Positions 1 to 6,075 of a stretch of DNA of 6,734 nt are shown here, one piece after another. The stretch comes from Hyphomicrobiales bacterium (GTDB lineage: Bacteria; Pseudomonadota; Alphaproteobacteria; Rhizobiales; Aestuariivirgaceae). The notes beneath the pieces were generated by a model that had not been told where the DNA came from, did no database searches, and saw nothing but the letters and a program-made list of their open reading frames with translations. The position numbers and the translations under genes were made by a program. The stretch's first letter is position 1; each line of letters opens with the position of its first letter. The stretch spans positions 1 to 6,734 of the forward strand of contig JACMJT010000534.1 of the NCBI GenBank assembly GCA_014380505.1, given 5' to 3'.

Positions 1-94
1 GACAAACGTCAACTTGCAAAGTTCCTCGAATGGCCGGGGGAGTCCTCCCGCTCTGGCGAAGAGGCGCGGAACCTAGTCGCGGGGGGTTCCTAAG
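1..94. other. 3' flank of rpoN: two small hairpins, possible start of the next gene
   Basis: This short stretch downstream of rpoN holds no complete gene. On the minus strand, reading away from rpoN, there is a 6-bp hairpin with arms GGAACC/GGTTCC (68-90, 11-nt loop). A second GC-rich hairpin follows at 35-50. Neither is followed by a T tract, so they are poor intrinsic terminators. Further along is a GAGGAA motif (minus strand, about 22-27), followed closely by a TTG at 19-17 that opens a frame reading M-Q-V-D-V-C to the window edge. In many proteobacteria the gene after rpoN is hpf/raiA, a ribosome hibernation factor, and such an N-terminus would be compatible with it. Six codons and a short Shine-Dalgarno spacing are not enough to call it. 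Confidence 0.3.
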
Positions 95-1513
95 TCAACG
101 GTCCGCCCGGTTTTCGCGGCGGCGCTGGATCGAGGACGGAATGCGGAGCGATTCCCGGTATTTGGCAACCGTCCGCCGGGCAATCTCGATGCCGTCCCGG
201 TTGAGACGCTCGACGATCGCATCATCCGAAAGGATGGCGCTCCCTTCGCCTTCGATCATTGCCTTGATGCGGTGACGGACCGCTTCGGCCGAGTGGGCGT
301 CGCCCTCGGCTTCGGAGGATGCAATGGCGGTTGTAAAGAAATATTTCAGTTCGAAAATACCGCGCGGCGTTGCCATGTATTTGTTGGAGGTGACGCGGCT
401 CACGGTGGATTCGTGCATGCTGATGGCATCGGCCACGGTCTTCAGATTAATCGGGCGCAGATGCTGGACGCCGAGAATCAGGAAGGCATCCTGCTGGCGC
501 ACGATTTCGCGAGCCACCTTGAGAATGGTCTTGGCGCGCTGGTCGAGACTTTTCACCAGCCACGTCGCATTGGCCTGGCATTCGGAAATATAGAGCTTGT
601 CCTGGTCGCGGGCGGCCGATTTCGAGACCGTCGCCAGATATTGATTGTTGATGAGGACACGTGGCAGCGTATCGCTGTTGAGTTCGACGATCCAGGAGCC
701 GTCGGGCGCCGGGCGGACACTGACATCGGGAATGACGGGCTGCACCGGTTCGGATCCGAAAGCGTGGCCGGGTTTGGGGTTGAGGCGTTTGAGTTCGTCC
801 ACCATGTCGCGGAGATCGTTGGCATCGACGCGGCAGAGAGCCTTGAGGGCGGTGTAGTCGCGCTTTGCCACAAGTTCGAGATTGGCGATGAGTGCCGCCA
901 TGGCGGGATCGTGGCGGTTCGCGTCCTTGAGCTGGAGCGTCAGGCATTCCTTAAGATCGCGTGCGAAGACGCCCGGCGGATCGAAGCACTGCAAGACTTC
1001 CAGCACGCGCTCGATATGGGCTTGATCGGTGCCCAGCATTTCAGCGACGCCGGCGATGTCGCTGGCGAGATATCCCGCCTCGTTGACCATGCCGATCAGG
1101 TGCTGGCCGATCAAACGTTCAGCGGGCGTGGACATCGCCAGATTGAGCTGCTCGGTGAGATGTTCGGAGAGGGTTTCCCGGCGGGTCAAGGTCGCCGCGA
1201 AATCGAGAGCGTCATTGTCGAGAGACAGGCCGCCAGACGTCCGCAGCGACGACCAGCCGGAATCGGTGGGGCCGGGTACTGGGCGGTTTTCGCCATCCTC
1301 GGAAGGTTCTTCGGGCGATTCTTTTGTTTCGGGCTTTTCCTGGGGCTCGGTTCGCTCGTCGCGCTCAAGCAGGGGATTGCGTTCAAGTTCAGCGTCGACG
1401 AACGTCTGCAATTCGATGTTCGACATTTGCAGCAGCTTGATCGCCTGCTGCAATTGCGGCGTCATGACCAGCGACTGGCCCTGCCGCAGTTCCTGTCGCT
1501 GGCTCAGCGCCAT
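95..1513 (-). CDS. rpoN: RNA polymerase sigma-54 factor RpoN
   Basis: This 472-aa protein is sigma-54, the alternative sigma factor that directs RNA polymerase to -24/-12 promoters (GG/GC type) and needs an AAA+ enhancer-binding protein to open DNA. Region I is the Gln/Leu-rich activator-interaction segment at about residues 9-50 (LRQGQSLVMTPQLQQAIKLL). Region II is an acidic, Pro/Glu-rich linker at about 51-87. The core-binding region fills the middle. A helix-turn-helix lies near 366-380 (HESTVSRVTSNKYM). The diagnostic RpoN box ARRTVAKYRE is intact at 445-454. Length is normal for the family. The ATG start places region I at the extreme N-terminus, as expected. The gene begins 18 bp after lptB stops, so it is probably co-transcribed with the lpt genes; no strong Shine-Dalgarno is visible, which suggests coupling to lptB translation. 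The family is certain; the regulon cannot be read from this window. Confidence 0.98.
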   Translation of the reverse strand: MALSQRQELRQGQSLVMTPQLQQAIKLLQMSNIELQTFVDAELERNPLLERDERTEPQEKPETKESPEEPSEDGENRPVPGPTDSGWSSLRTSGGLSLDNDALDFAATLTRRETLSEHLTEQLNLAMSTPAERLIGQHLIGMVNEAGYLASDIAGVAEMLGTDQAHIERVLEVLQCFDPPGVFARDLKECLTLQLKDANRHDPAMAALIANLELVAKRDYTALKALCRVDANDLRDMVDELKRLNPKPGHAFGSEPVQPVIPDVSVRPAPDGSWIVELNSDTLPRVLINNQYLATVSKSAARDQDKLYISECQANATWLVKSLDQRAKTILKVAREIVRQQDAFLILGVQHLRPINLKTVADAISMHESTVSRVTSNKYMATPRGIFELKYFFTTAIASSEAEGDAHSAEAVRHRIKAMIEGEGSAILSDDAIVERLNRDGIEIARRTVAKYRESLRIPSSIQRRRENRADR

Positions 1514-1531
1514 TGAGCAGGCCCGCCGTTT

Positions 1532-2383
1532 TCAGAGGCTGAAATCGGCGCCGAGGAAATAGCGCCGCACATCCGCGTTGTCGACGATCTCATCTGGCGT
1601 GCCAATGGTCAGGACCTGGCCTTCATGGATGATGAGCGCCTTGTCGATGAGTTCGAGCGTTTCGCGAACGTTGTGATCCGTAATAAGCACCCCGATTCCC
1701 CGAGCGGTAAGCTGTCGCACCAGCTTGCGAATATCACCGATCGCAATCGGATCAATTCCGGCGAAGGGCTCGTCGAGGAGCATGTACTGGGGATTGGTGG
1801 CAAGCGCCCTGGCGATTTCCACGCGGCGGCGCTCTCCGCCAGAGAGCGCCACAGCCGGCGAATGCCGGAGATGGGTGATCGAGAACTCATCGAGCAACTC
1901 ACGCAACACACTTTCGCGCCTGGCCTTCTTGGGCTCGACGAGCTCCAGAACGGCGCGAATATTCTCTTCAACCGTGAGCCCGCGGAAGATCGAACTCTCC
2001 TGGGGCAGATAGCCTATCCCAAGCCTGGCCCGCTGATACATGGGCAGGTGGGTGATATCCGCCCCGTCGAGACCGATCCGGCCACTGTCGGCGGCAATAA
2101 GCCCGGTGATCATGTAGAACACCGTCGTCTTGCCGGCGCCATTGGGTCCAAGAAGTCCCACGGCTTCACCACGCCGCACGGTAAGGGAAACACCTCTCAC
2201 GACGGGCCTGCGTTTGTAGGACTTCATCAGCCCTTCAACTGCGAGACCCTGCTGGCCCGCCGGCTCTTCCGCCATGCTTGCGGCAGAAGGAACTGGTTGC
2301 CGGCTTGCCGTCCGCCGGGGCGCCTTCGCCTGGCCAGACCGTGCAGGCTTCACTTCACCGTATTGCGTCACCTGGATTACCAC
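1532..2383 (-). CDS. lptB: LPS export ABC transporter ATP-binding protein LptB
   Basis: This is the cytoplasmic ATPase of the LptB2FGC machine, which extracts lipopolysaccharide from the inner membrane and pushes it onto the LptC/LptA bridge. All ABC motifs are present in the 283-aa reading: Walker A GPNGAGKTT (79-87), Q-loop Gln128 in YLPQESS, signature LSGGE (180-184), Walker B MLLDEP with Asp204/Glu205, and H-loop His237 in TDHNVRE. The YLPQESSIFRGLTVEENI stretch is characteristic of LptB. LptF and LptG are not in the window. The first 45 or so residues are an Ala/Pro/Arg/Lys-rich extension not found in the roughly 240-aa enterobacterial protein. The start is uncertain. The GTG at 2383 follows closely on lptA but has no clear Shine-Dalgarno; a GTG at 2371 has GGTGG upstream; an ATG at 2275 would give a 247-aa protein of standard length but would leave about 140 untranslated bases after lptA. 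Function is secure, the N-terminus is not. Confidence 0.96.
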   Translation of the reverse strand: MVIQVTQYGEVKPARSGQAKAPRRTASRQPVPSAASMAEEPAGQQGLAVEGLMKSYKRRPVVRGVSLTVRRGEAVGLLGPNGAGKTTVFYMITGLIAADSGRIGLDGADITHLPMYQRARLGIGYLPQESSIFRGLTVEENIRAVLELVEPKKARRESVLRELLDEFSITHLRHSPAVALSGGERRRVEIARALATNPQYMLLDEPFAGIDPIAIGDIRKLVRQLTARGIGVLITDHNVRETLELIDKALIIHEGQVLTIGTPDEIVDNADVRRYFLGADFSL

Positions 2384-2413
2384 CCAATTTGTTTAATTTT
2401 GTCTAACGGGCCG

Positions 2414-2947
2414 TCACTTGGGCACGAAGCTGCCTTTGACGCGGCCACCGGTCAAATCCATCTGGTCGGTGTCCAGATTGGCGTGGAGAAGCTGGCCGCT
2501 CAACACGGTCTCGCCCTGGGTGACGGTCACGCCCCCGCCCACGTCGAGAATATTGGTCTTGGGATTCATCTTGGCCCAGTCGCCGGTGATCCTTTCCTTG
2601 TCGGTGATAATCACCACATTGCCCTTGGCATCGAGATGGGTCACGTCGTTCTTAGTGGTTCCATCGGGCTGCTTCACTTCGCCGTAATCGACCACGAGTG
2701 TATCGGCATTCAGCGTTACATCGGGCCGTTTGGCAACCACGCTACCGGTAAAGATCGCCTTGTTCTCTTTCTCGCGTATTTCCATCCGGTCGGATTCGAT
2801 GTCGACCGGCTTTCCCTTTTTCTCAGTCGTGGTAGTTTTTGCAGCCGTGGTGGCTTTTGCAGCCTTGGGGGTGTCCTGCGCGAAACCATGCTGGCCTAGG
2901 GCCAGAACCAGGATCGCAGCGGAAACAAGCGCTAGTTTTCGCATCAT
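2414..2947 (-). CDS. lptA: LPS transport periplasmic protein LptA (OstA-like)
   Basis: LptA is the periplasmic component that polymerises into a beta-jellyroll bridge carrying lipopolysaccharide from LptC to LptD at the outer membrane. The 177-aa protein starts with a signal peptide (hydrophobic core about residues 5-18, likely cleavage after GFA near residue 23). A Lys/Thr/Ala-rich linker follows (about 26-46), then one OstA/LptA domain (about 47-177). The domain opens with the typical PVDIESDRMEIREKENKAIFTGSV pattern of successive beta strands (only its first residues are needed to recognise it: PVDIESDRMEI). Length is close to other LptA proteins. Its ATG overlaps the lptC stop codon (ATGA arrangement), and a strong AAAAGGAGA Shine-Dalgarno lies 9 bases upstream inside lptC, so this start is well supported. 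Position between lptC and lptB matches the common lptCAB order. The low-complexity linker after the signal peptide is the only oddity. Confidence 0.95.
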   Translation of the reverse strand: MMRKLALVSAAILVLALGQHGFAQDTPKAAKATTAAKTTTTEKKGKPVDIESDRMEIREKENKAIFTGSVVAKRPDVTLNADTLVVDYGEVKQPDGTTKNDVTHLDAKGNVVIITDKERITGDWAKMNPKTNILDVGGGVTVTQGETVLSGQLLHANLDTDQMDLTGGRVKGSFVPK

Positions 2948-3600
2948 GGGGACGTGTCTCCTTTTGCAGCGGCGTCTTCAAAATGTGCTTTCACGCCATT
3001 CAAGAACAGAATATCGGCGCCGTCATTGGTTATTTGCATACCATTGGCCCGGACGGTTCCGCCATTAAACGTCACCTCCACGGGAACGTCCGAGGTCAGC
3101 TTCTTGTCGCCAACCACCACATGGGCTTTTTCCATGGTGGCGGTAAAGCGGTTAACCTCGGTAATGGCCACGGCACCTTCCAGGTCGACTTCCTTGATCT
3201 TGCTGTTGTAGCGGGCGGTCTTGGAGGTGACATTATAGGCTTCACCGGTCGATTTCCGGAAATTCGCGGCCACCGTCTCAAGGTGGATGAGTTCCGGCCG
3301 GGCCTTGTCCTGCCAGCCCCGTTTGGCCTTCAGCTCGTAGGGCTGGTTATCCTTGTCCACTCCGGTGATTGTTGAATCATAGGATGTGATCTGCTCGGGA
3401 TTATCGACTTCCGCCGTTGCCACCTTTTCCTTCGGCACCAGATAGGCAAAAAGACCCGCTTGGACTAGAAAGACCGCAACGAAGCTCAAGCCCGCCACAA
3501 CGGCCATCCAGCTCAGCATGGGCGCCAGACGCGCTTTCACCACGGCGCGGCGGGCGGCGCGGGCGCCAGGGGCTGAATCTTGTCTAATGAGCGAAGACAT
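2944..3600 (-). CDS. lptC: LPS export inner-membrane protein LptC
   Basis: LptC is the single-pass inner-membrane protein that receives lipopolysaccharide from LptB2FG and passes it to LptA. From the ATG at 3600 the protein is 218 aa. It has a basic cytoplasmic N-terminus (about 1-27, rich in Arg/Lys/Ala), one transmembrane helix at about 30-55 (WMAVVAGLSFVAVFLVQAG), then a periplasmic LptC/YrbK beta-jellyroll domain with the usual repeating strand pattern (YELKAKRGW, ARYNSKIKEVDLEG, VRANGMQITNDG). The frame also opens at a TTG at 3621, adding seven residues. I prefer ATG 3600 because of codon type and a GAGG motif just before it, although the spacing is short. The start lies inside the last codons of rnd (17-bp overlap) and the stop overlaps the lptA start by 4 bp, so translation is probably coupled along the operon. 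Confidence 0.92.
   Translation of the reverse strand: MSSLIRQDSAPGARAARRAVVKARLAPMLSWMAVVAGLSFVAVFLVQAGLFAYLVPKEKVATAEVDNPEQITSYDSTITGVDKDNQPYELKAKRGWQDKARPELIHLETVAANFRKSTGEAYNVTSKTARYNSKIKEVDLEGAVAITEVNRFTATMEKAHVVVGDKKLTSDVPVEVTFNGGTVRANGMQITNDGADILFLNGVKAHFEDAAAKGDTSP
2957..2965 (-). promoter_or_regulatory. Strong Shine-Dalgarno for lptA inside the end of lptC
   Basis: Read on the minus strand this is AAAAGGAGA, with its last base 9 nt before the lptA ATG at 2947. It is the best ribosome binding site I see in the operon. It sits within the last codons of lptC, so lptA can be initiated independently as well as by coupling through the ATGA stop/start overlap. It fixes the lptA start. Confidence 0.75.
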
Positions 3601-4195
3601 CTTCCTCGGTCCAGCCGCCAAGATCGAGTGCCGCTCTCACCGAGACGAAGGCGAAGCATGCCTTGGCTATATCGCTGCGTCCTTCACGGTCCAGCATCTG
3701 GTCGAGCCTGGTTTTCAGCTCATGGAGATAAAGCACATCCTGTGCCGCATATTGTTTCTGGGCATCCGACAGCATGTGGGCGCCCCAGTCGGAACTCTGT
3801 TGCTGCTTGTTCAATTCGATGCCCAGCAGTTCCTTGATCAAATCCTTGAGACCATGCTTGTCGGTATAGGTGCGGGTGAGCCTCGAAGCGATTTTGGTGC
3901 AATAGACGGGTGCCGTGTCGACGCCGAGATAGTGCTTCATTGTGGCGACATCGAAGCGGGCGAAGTGGAAAATCTTGGTAACCGCGGGATTAACCATCAG
4001 CGCCTTGAGATTGGGGCAATCGTAGGCCGTGCGGTCGAGCTGGACGAGATGGGCGTCGCCGTCGCCCCCCGAGAGCTGGACAAGGCACAGCTTGTCGCGC
4101 CGGGGTATCAGTCCCAGAGTCTCGGTATCGATGGCGACGGAGGAACCGAAGTCCAGTCCGGCGGGCAGGTCGCCCTTATGGAGCTTGATCGTCAT
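3584..4195 (-). CDS. rnd: Ribonuclease D, short single-domain form (DEDDy 3'-5' exonuclease)
   Basis: This 203-aa protein is a 3'-5' exoribonuclease of the RNase D family, which trims the 3' ends of tRNA precursors and other small RNAs using two metal ions. The DEDDy residues are visible: Asp23 and Glu25 in the Exo I motif AIDTETLG, Asp82 in the Exo II motif HFARFD, and Tyr149 with Asp153 in the Exo III motif YAAQDVLYL. The family block QSSDWG is at 133-138. The protein consists of the nuclease domain only. The two C-terminal HRDC domains of the roughly 375-aa E. coli enzyme are absent, but short versions of this kind are usual in Alphaproteobacteria, so this is not a truncation. It appears to be the first gene of the operon. 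Its ATG has only a weak GGCGGG-type ribosome site, and its 3' end overlaps lptC. A tRNA-Leu gene lies close upstream. I assign the RNase D family firmly; the exact substrates are inferred. Confidence 0.93.
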   Translation of the reverse strand: MTIKLHKGDLPAGLDFGSSVAIDTETLGLIPRRDKLCLVQLSGGDGDAHLVQLDRTAYDCPNLKALMVNPAVTKIFHFARFDVATMKHYLGVDTAPVYCTKIASRLTRTYTDKHGLKDLIKELLGIELNKQQQSSDWGAHMLSDAQKQYAAQDVLYLHELKTRLDQMLDREGRSDIAKACFAFVSVRAALDLGGWTEEDVFAH

Positions 4196-4263
4196 TTTAC
4201 CCGCCGCTGAGGGATTCTATGTTGGTGCACCCGCGCGGAGTAATATCGAACCGGATGCATGAA

Positions 4264-4291
4264 TTGATTGAGGATATACAAGGGTTATATT
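4264..4291 (+). promoter_or_regulatory. Possible promoter of the SMI1/KNR4 gene
   Basis: TTGATT (4264-4269) and TATATT (4286-4291) are separated by 16 bases and lie in a very AT-rich stretch 35 bp before the start codon at 4327. Both hexamers resemble sigma-70 boxes. AT-rich DNA gives such matches by chance, so this is only a candidate. The same 131-bp gap must also hold the promoter of the divergent rnd-lpt-rpoN operon, for which I find no convincing boxes. Confidence 0.35.
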
Positions 4292-4326
4292 GTTCAAATC
4301 AAATGAATTTATAAGGCTACAATCCT

Positions 4327-4878
4327 ATGGCTAATACACAAATAACCCCCGATTTCATGAAAGCCTTTTTGTTCGAAACAGAAACCAAGTGGGCAAGCGG
4401 CAAAATCAATAATGGTGTCTACGGTTTTCAGTTTCAACCCGGCATGAAATGGAATCCCGGTTTATCTCAGGAAGAGATCAATAGCTATCAATCGGTATTG
4501 GGAATTCCATTCCCAAAAGATTTGGTGACGTTCTTGCAATATGCCAATGGCACAGACCAGAAAACCGTGAATGTTTATGATGACGACGGCAATCCGCATG
4601 CTTATGCGTCCGGCGTATATAGGTACCCGCACGACATAGAAGCCATTAAGCAACGTATCGAATGGTTGGCAGAGGATTGGGAGGCCGCCTTAGAGTCTTT
4701 GAAGCTTGAAGCAGATGTTTTAGGAAAAAATCCTAAATTTGCCCCCATTTACAGCCATCGCTATGTTCTTTGTAATGGCAATCCTGATAGTAGCATCGTC
4801 TGTTCTATTCAAGGTAGTGATGCAATTGTGTATGGCTCAAGCTTGAAAGAGTATTTGCAGAATGAGTTTTTATCCTAG
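4327..4878 (+). CDS. SMI1/KNR4 (SUKH) family protein, probable orphan immunity-type protein
   Basis: This 183-aa protein belongs to the SMI1/KNR4 (SUKH) fold family. I recognise the block around KWNPGLSQEEINSYQSVLGI (41-60), continuing to PFPKDLVTFLQYANGTD (61-77). Also typical are GVYRYPHDIE (96-105) and the C-terminal IYSHRYVLCNGNPDSSIVCS (141-160) followed by AIVYGSSLKEYL. No signal peptide or membrane segment is seen, so it is probably cytoplasmic. Many bacterial SUKH proteins are immunity proteins against polymorphic or contact-dependent toxins, but others have no known role, and no toxin gene lies in the window. Sampled lines of the gene are about 38-45% G+C by hand count, clearly below its neighbours, and codons are correspondingly AT-rich. 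With its position beside a tRNA-Leu 3' end, this suggests acquisition by transfer. The ATG at 4327 has an AAGG ribosome site about 10 bases upstream; an ATG at 4357 is a less likely start. Family is confident, function is inference. Confidence 0.85.
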   Translation: MANTQITPDFMKAFLFETETKWASGKINNGVYGFQFQPGMKWNPGLSQEEINSYQSVLGIPFPKDLVTFLQYANGTDQKTVNVYDDDGNPHAYASGVYRYPHDIEAIKQRIEWLAEDWEAALESLKLEADVLGKNPKFAPIYSHRYVLCNGNPDSSIVCSIQGSDAIVYGSSLKEYLQNEFLS

Positions 4879-4891
4879 AACCGCTCATTCT
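4859..4891. repeat. 8-bp inverted repeat across the stop codon of the SMI1/KNR4 gene
   Basis: AGAATGAG (4859-4866) and CTCATTCT (4884-4891) are perfect reverse complements with a 17-base loop that contains the TAG stop. The stem lies between the convergent ends of the SMI1/KNR4 gene and the tRNA-Leu gene. It could act as a weak bidirectional terminator or 3' stabiliser. There is no T tract after it on either strand, so I do not call it a standard intrinsic terminator. Confidence 0.4.
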
Positions 4892-4901
4892 CTTGAGCTG
4901 A

Positions 4902-4986
<85 letters not shown>

Positions 4987-4995
4987 ATTACGGGC

Positions 4996-5025
4996 GTCTT
5001 AGAGGGGGCCAGCCGATCATGTCAA
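4996..5025 (-). promoter_or_regulatory. Promoter of tRNA-Leu
   Basis: On the minus strand a perfect consensus -35 box TTGACA (5025-5020) is followed after 18 bases by TAAGAC (5001-4996), a weaker -10 box. Transcription would start only a few bases before the tRNA 5' end at 4986, giving a very short leader. The perfect -35 and the position support it; the imperfect -10 lowers certainty. Confidence 0.5.
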
Positions 5026-5029
5026 CCGG

Positions 5030-5067
5030 AGCGCTTTGCATCGGGTGATGGTGGGGCTAAAAGCGCT
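5030..5067. repeat. 8-bp inverted repeat in the tRNA-Leu / SDR intergenic region
   Basis: AGCGCTTT (5030-5037) and AAAGCGCT (5060-5067) are perfect reverse complements separated by 22 bases. Each arm also contains the palindrome AGCGCT. The left arm lies just upstream of the tRNA-Leu -35 box, and the right arm lies 27 bp before the GTG start of the SDR gene. It could be a binding site for a dimeric regulator or an RNA hairpin in the SDR leader; nothing in the sequence decides between these or chance. Confidence 0.35.
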
Positions 5068-5094
5068 GCACGTTAAATAGGGAATTGCCGCTCC

Positions 5095-6075
5095 GTGACT
5101 GTTCAGCCGTCGGAAAAACTCATCACTCTTATAGGCGGATCGGGCTTCGTGGGCCGCCACGTGGCGCGGGCCTTGGCCAAAAGGGGCTACCGCATCCGCG
5201 TGGCTTGCCGCAGGCCCGATCTTGCGGGCCACGTGCAGCCCCTGGGGACGCCCGGCCAGGTTATGCCGGTGCAGGCCAATGTGCGCTATCCCGCCTCCCT
5301 TGCCGCAGCCTGTGACGGGGCGTACGCTGTCATCAATCTCACCGGCGTTCTCTATTCCAGCGGGGCCCAGAGCTTCGATGCCATCCACACCTTCGGCGCT
5401 GAAGCTTCGGCCCGGGCGGCAAAGGGCGCAAAGGCCCGGCTCTTCATCCAGATGTCGGCGCTCGGAACCTCGCCCGACTCCGCAAGTGACTATGCAAAAT
5501 CCAAGACGGAGGGCGAGATCCGGGCCAAAGCCTCCTTCCCCGGCGCTATCGTCATCCGCCCCTCGATCATATTCGGACCCGAGGATACATTCTTCAACCG
5601 CTTCGCCGCGTTGAGCCGTTTCGCCCCGGCGCTGCCGCTGATCGGCGGCGGCGGCACCAAATTCCAGCCCGTTTTCGTGGGCGATGTGGCGGAAGCCTTT
5701 GCCCGCCTCGTCGACCGTGGAGAAGCATCGGCCAAGACCTATGAACTTGGCGGGCCGGAGGTCTTGACCTTCAAGCAACTCATGGAGTTCACGCTTAAGA
5801 CCATCGTCCGCAAGCGGCTGCTGGTGTCCGTGCCATGGGCCGTGGCCAGGTTGCAGGCCATGGTTCTGGGCTTGCTGCCGAAGCCGCTGCTGACGGTGGA
5901 CCAAGTCGAGTTGCTCAAGACCGATAATGTGGTGAGCGATGAGGCCGCACGCGAAAATCGCACCTTGGCGGGGCTTGGCATTGACGCCTCAGGCATCGAG
6001 GCGATCGTTCCCAGCTATCTTTATCGCTACCGCAAGGCCGGTCAGTTCACCGCGCCCAACGGCATACCCGAATAA
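5095..6075 (+). CDS. Complex I NDUFA9-subunit-like NAD(P)-binding atypical SDR
   Basis: This 326-aa protein is an atypical short-chain dehydrogenase/reductase of the NAD-dependent epimerase class. It is closest in pattern to proteins annotated as complex I NDUFA9 subunit family in Alphaproteobacteria. The Rossmann nucleotide-binding motif GGSGFVG is at the N-terminus (Gly14, Gly17, Gly20), and AACDGAYAVINLTGVLY (71-87) is the usual strand after it. Ser121 in QMSALG and Tyr133/Lys137 in YAKSK match the SDR catalytic Ser and YxxxK, so catalytic residues are retained. IRPSIIFGPEDTFFNRF and the FQPVFVGDVAEAF block are typical of this family. It starts with GTG; AGGGA (5079-5083) is a plausible ribosome site. 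Mitochondrial NDUFA9 stabilises the membrane/matrix junction of complex I, but whether the bacterial relatives associate with complex I or act on quinones, lipids or sugars is not known from sequence. The 3' end overlaps uppP on the other strand by 34 bp. Confidence 0.88.
   Translation: MTVQPSEKLITLIGGSGFVGRHVARALAKRGYRIRVACRRPDLAGHVQPLGTPGQVMPVQANVRYPASLAAACDGAYAVINLTGVLYSSGAQSFDAIHTFGAEASARAAKGAKARLFIQMSALGTSPDSASDYAKSKTEGEIRAKASFPGAIVIRPSIIFGPEDTFFNRFAALSRFAPALPLIGGGGTKFQPVFVGDVAEAFARLVDRGEASAKTYELGGPEVLTFKQLMEFTLKTIVRKRLLVSVPWAVARLQAMVLGLLPKPLLTVDQVELLKTDNVVSDEAARENRTLAGLGIDASGIEAIVPSYLYRYRKAGQFTAPNGIPE

Noticed and set aside
272..1516. Long plus-strand open frame of 414 codons
   Set aside because: It lies antisense to rpoN, whose full sigma-54 sequence including the RpoN box is unmistakable. 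Long antisense frames are common in GC-rich codon-biased genes, and its translation shows no family features.
1625..2899. Long plus-strand open frame of 424 codons across lptB and lptA
   Set aside because: It is antisense to two well-supported genes, crosses their boundary, and its protein resembles no known family.
3584..4195. RNase D without HRDC domains read as a truncated gene
   Set aside because: The nuclease domain is complete with all DEDDy residues, and the stop overlaps the next gene in a normal operon arrangement; short RNase D is usual in Alphaproteobacteria.
3518..4210. Plus-strand open frame of 230 codons
   Set aside because: It is antisense to rnd and the start of lptC, which carry all expected motifs.
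5017..5904. Minus-strand open frame of 295 codons
   Set aside because: It is the shadow of the SDR gene and its own intergenic region; the plus strand has a clear Rossmann motif and catalytic residues.
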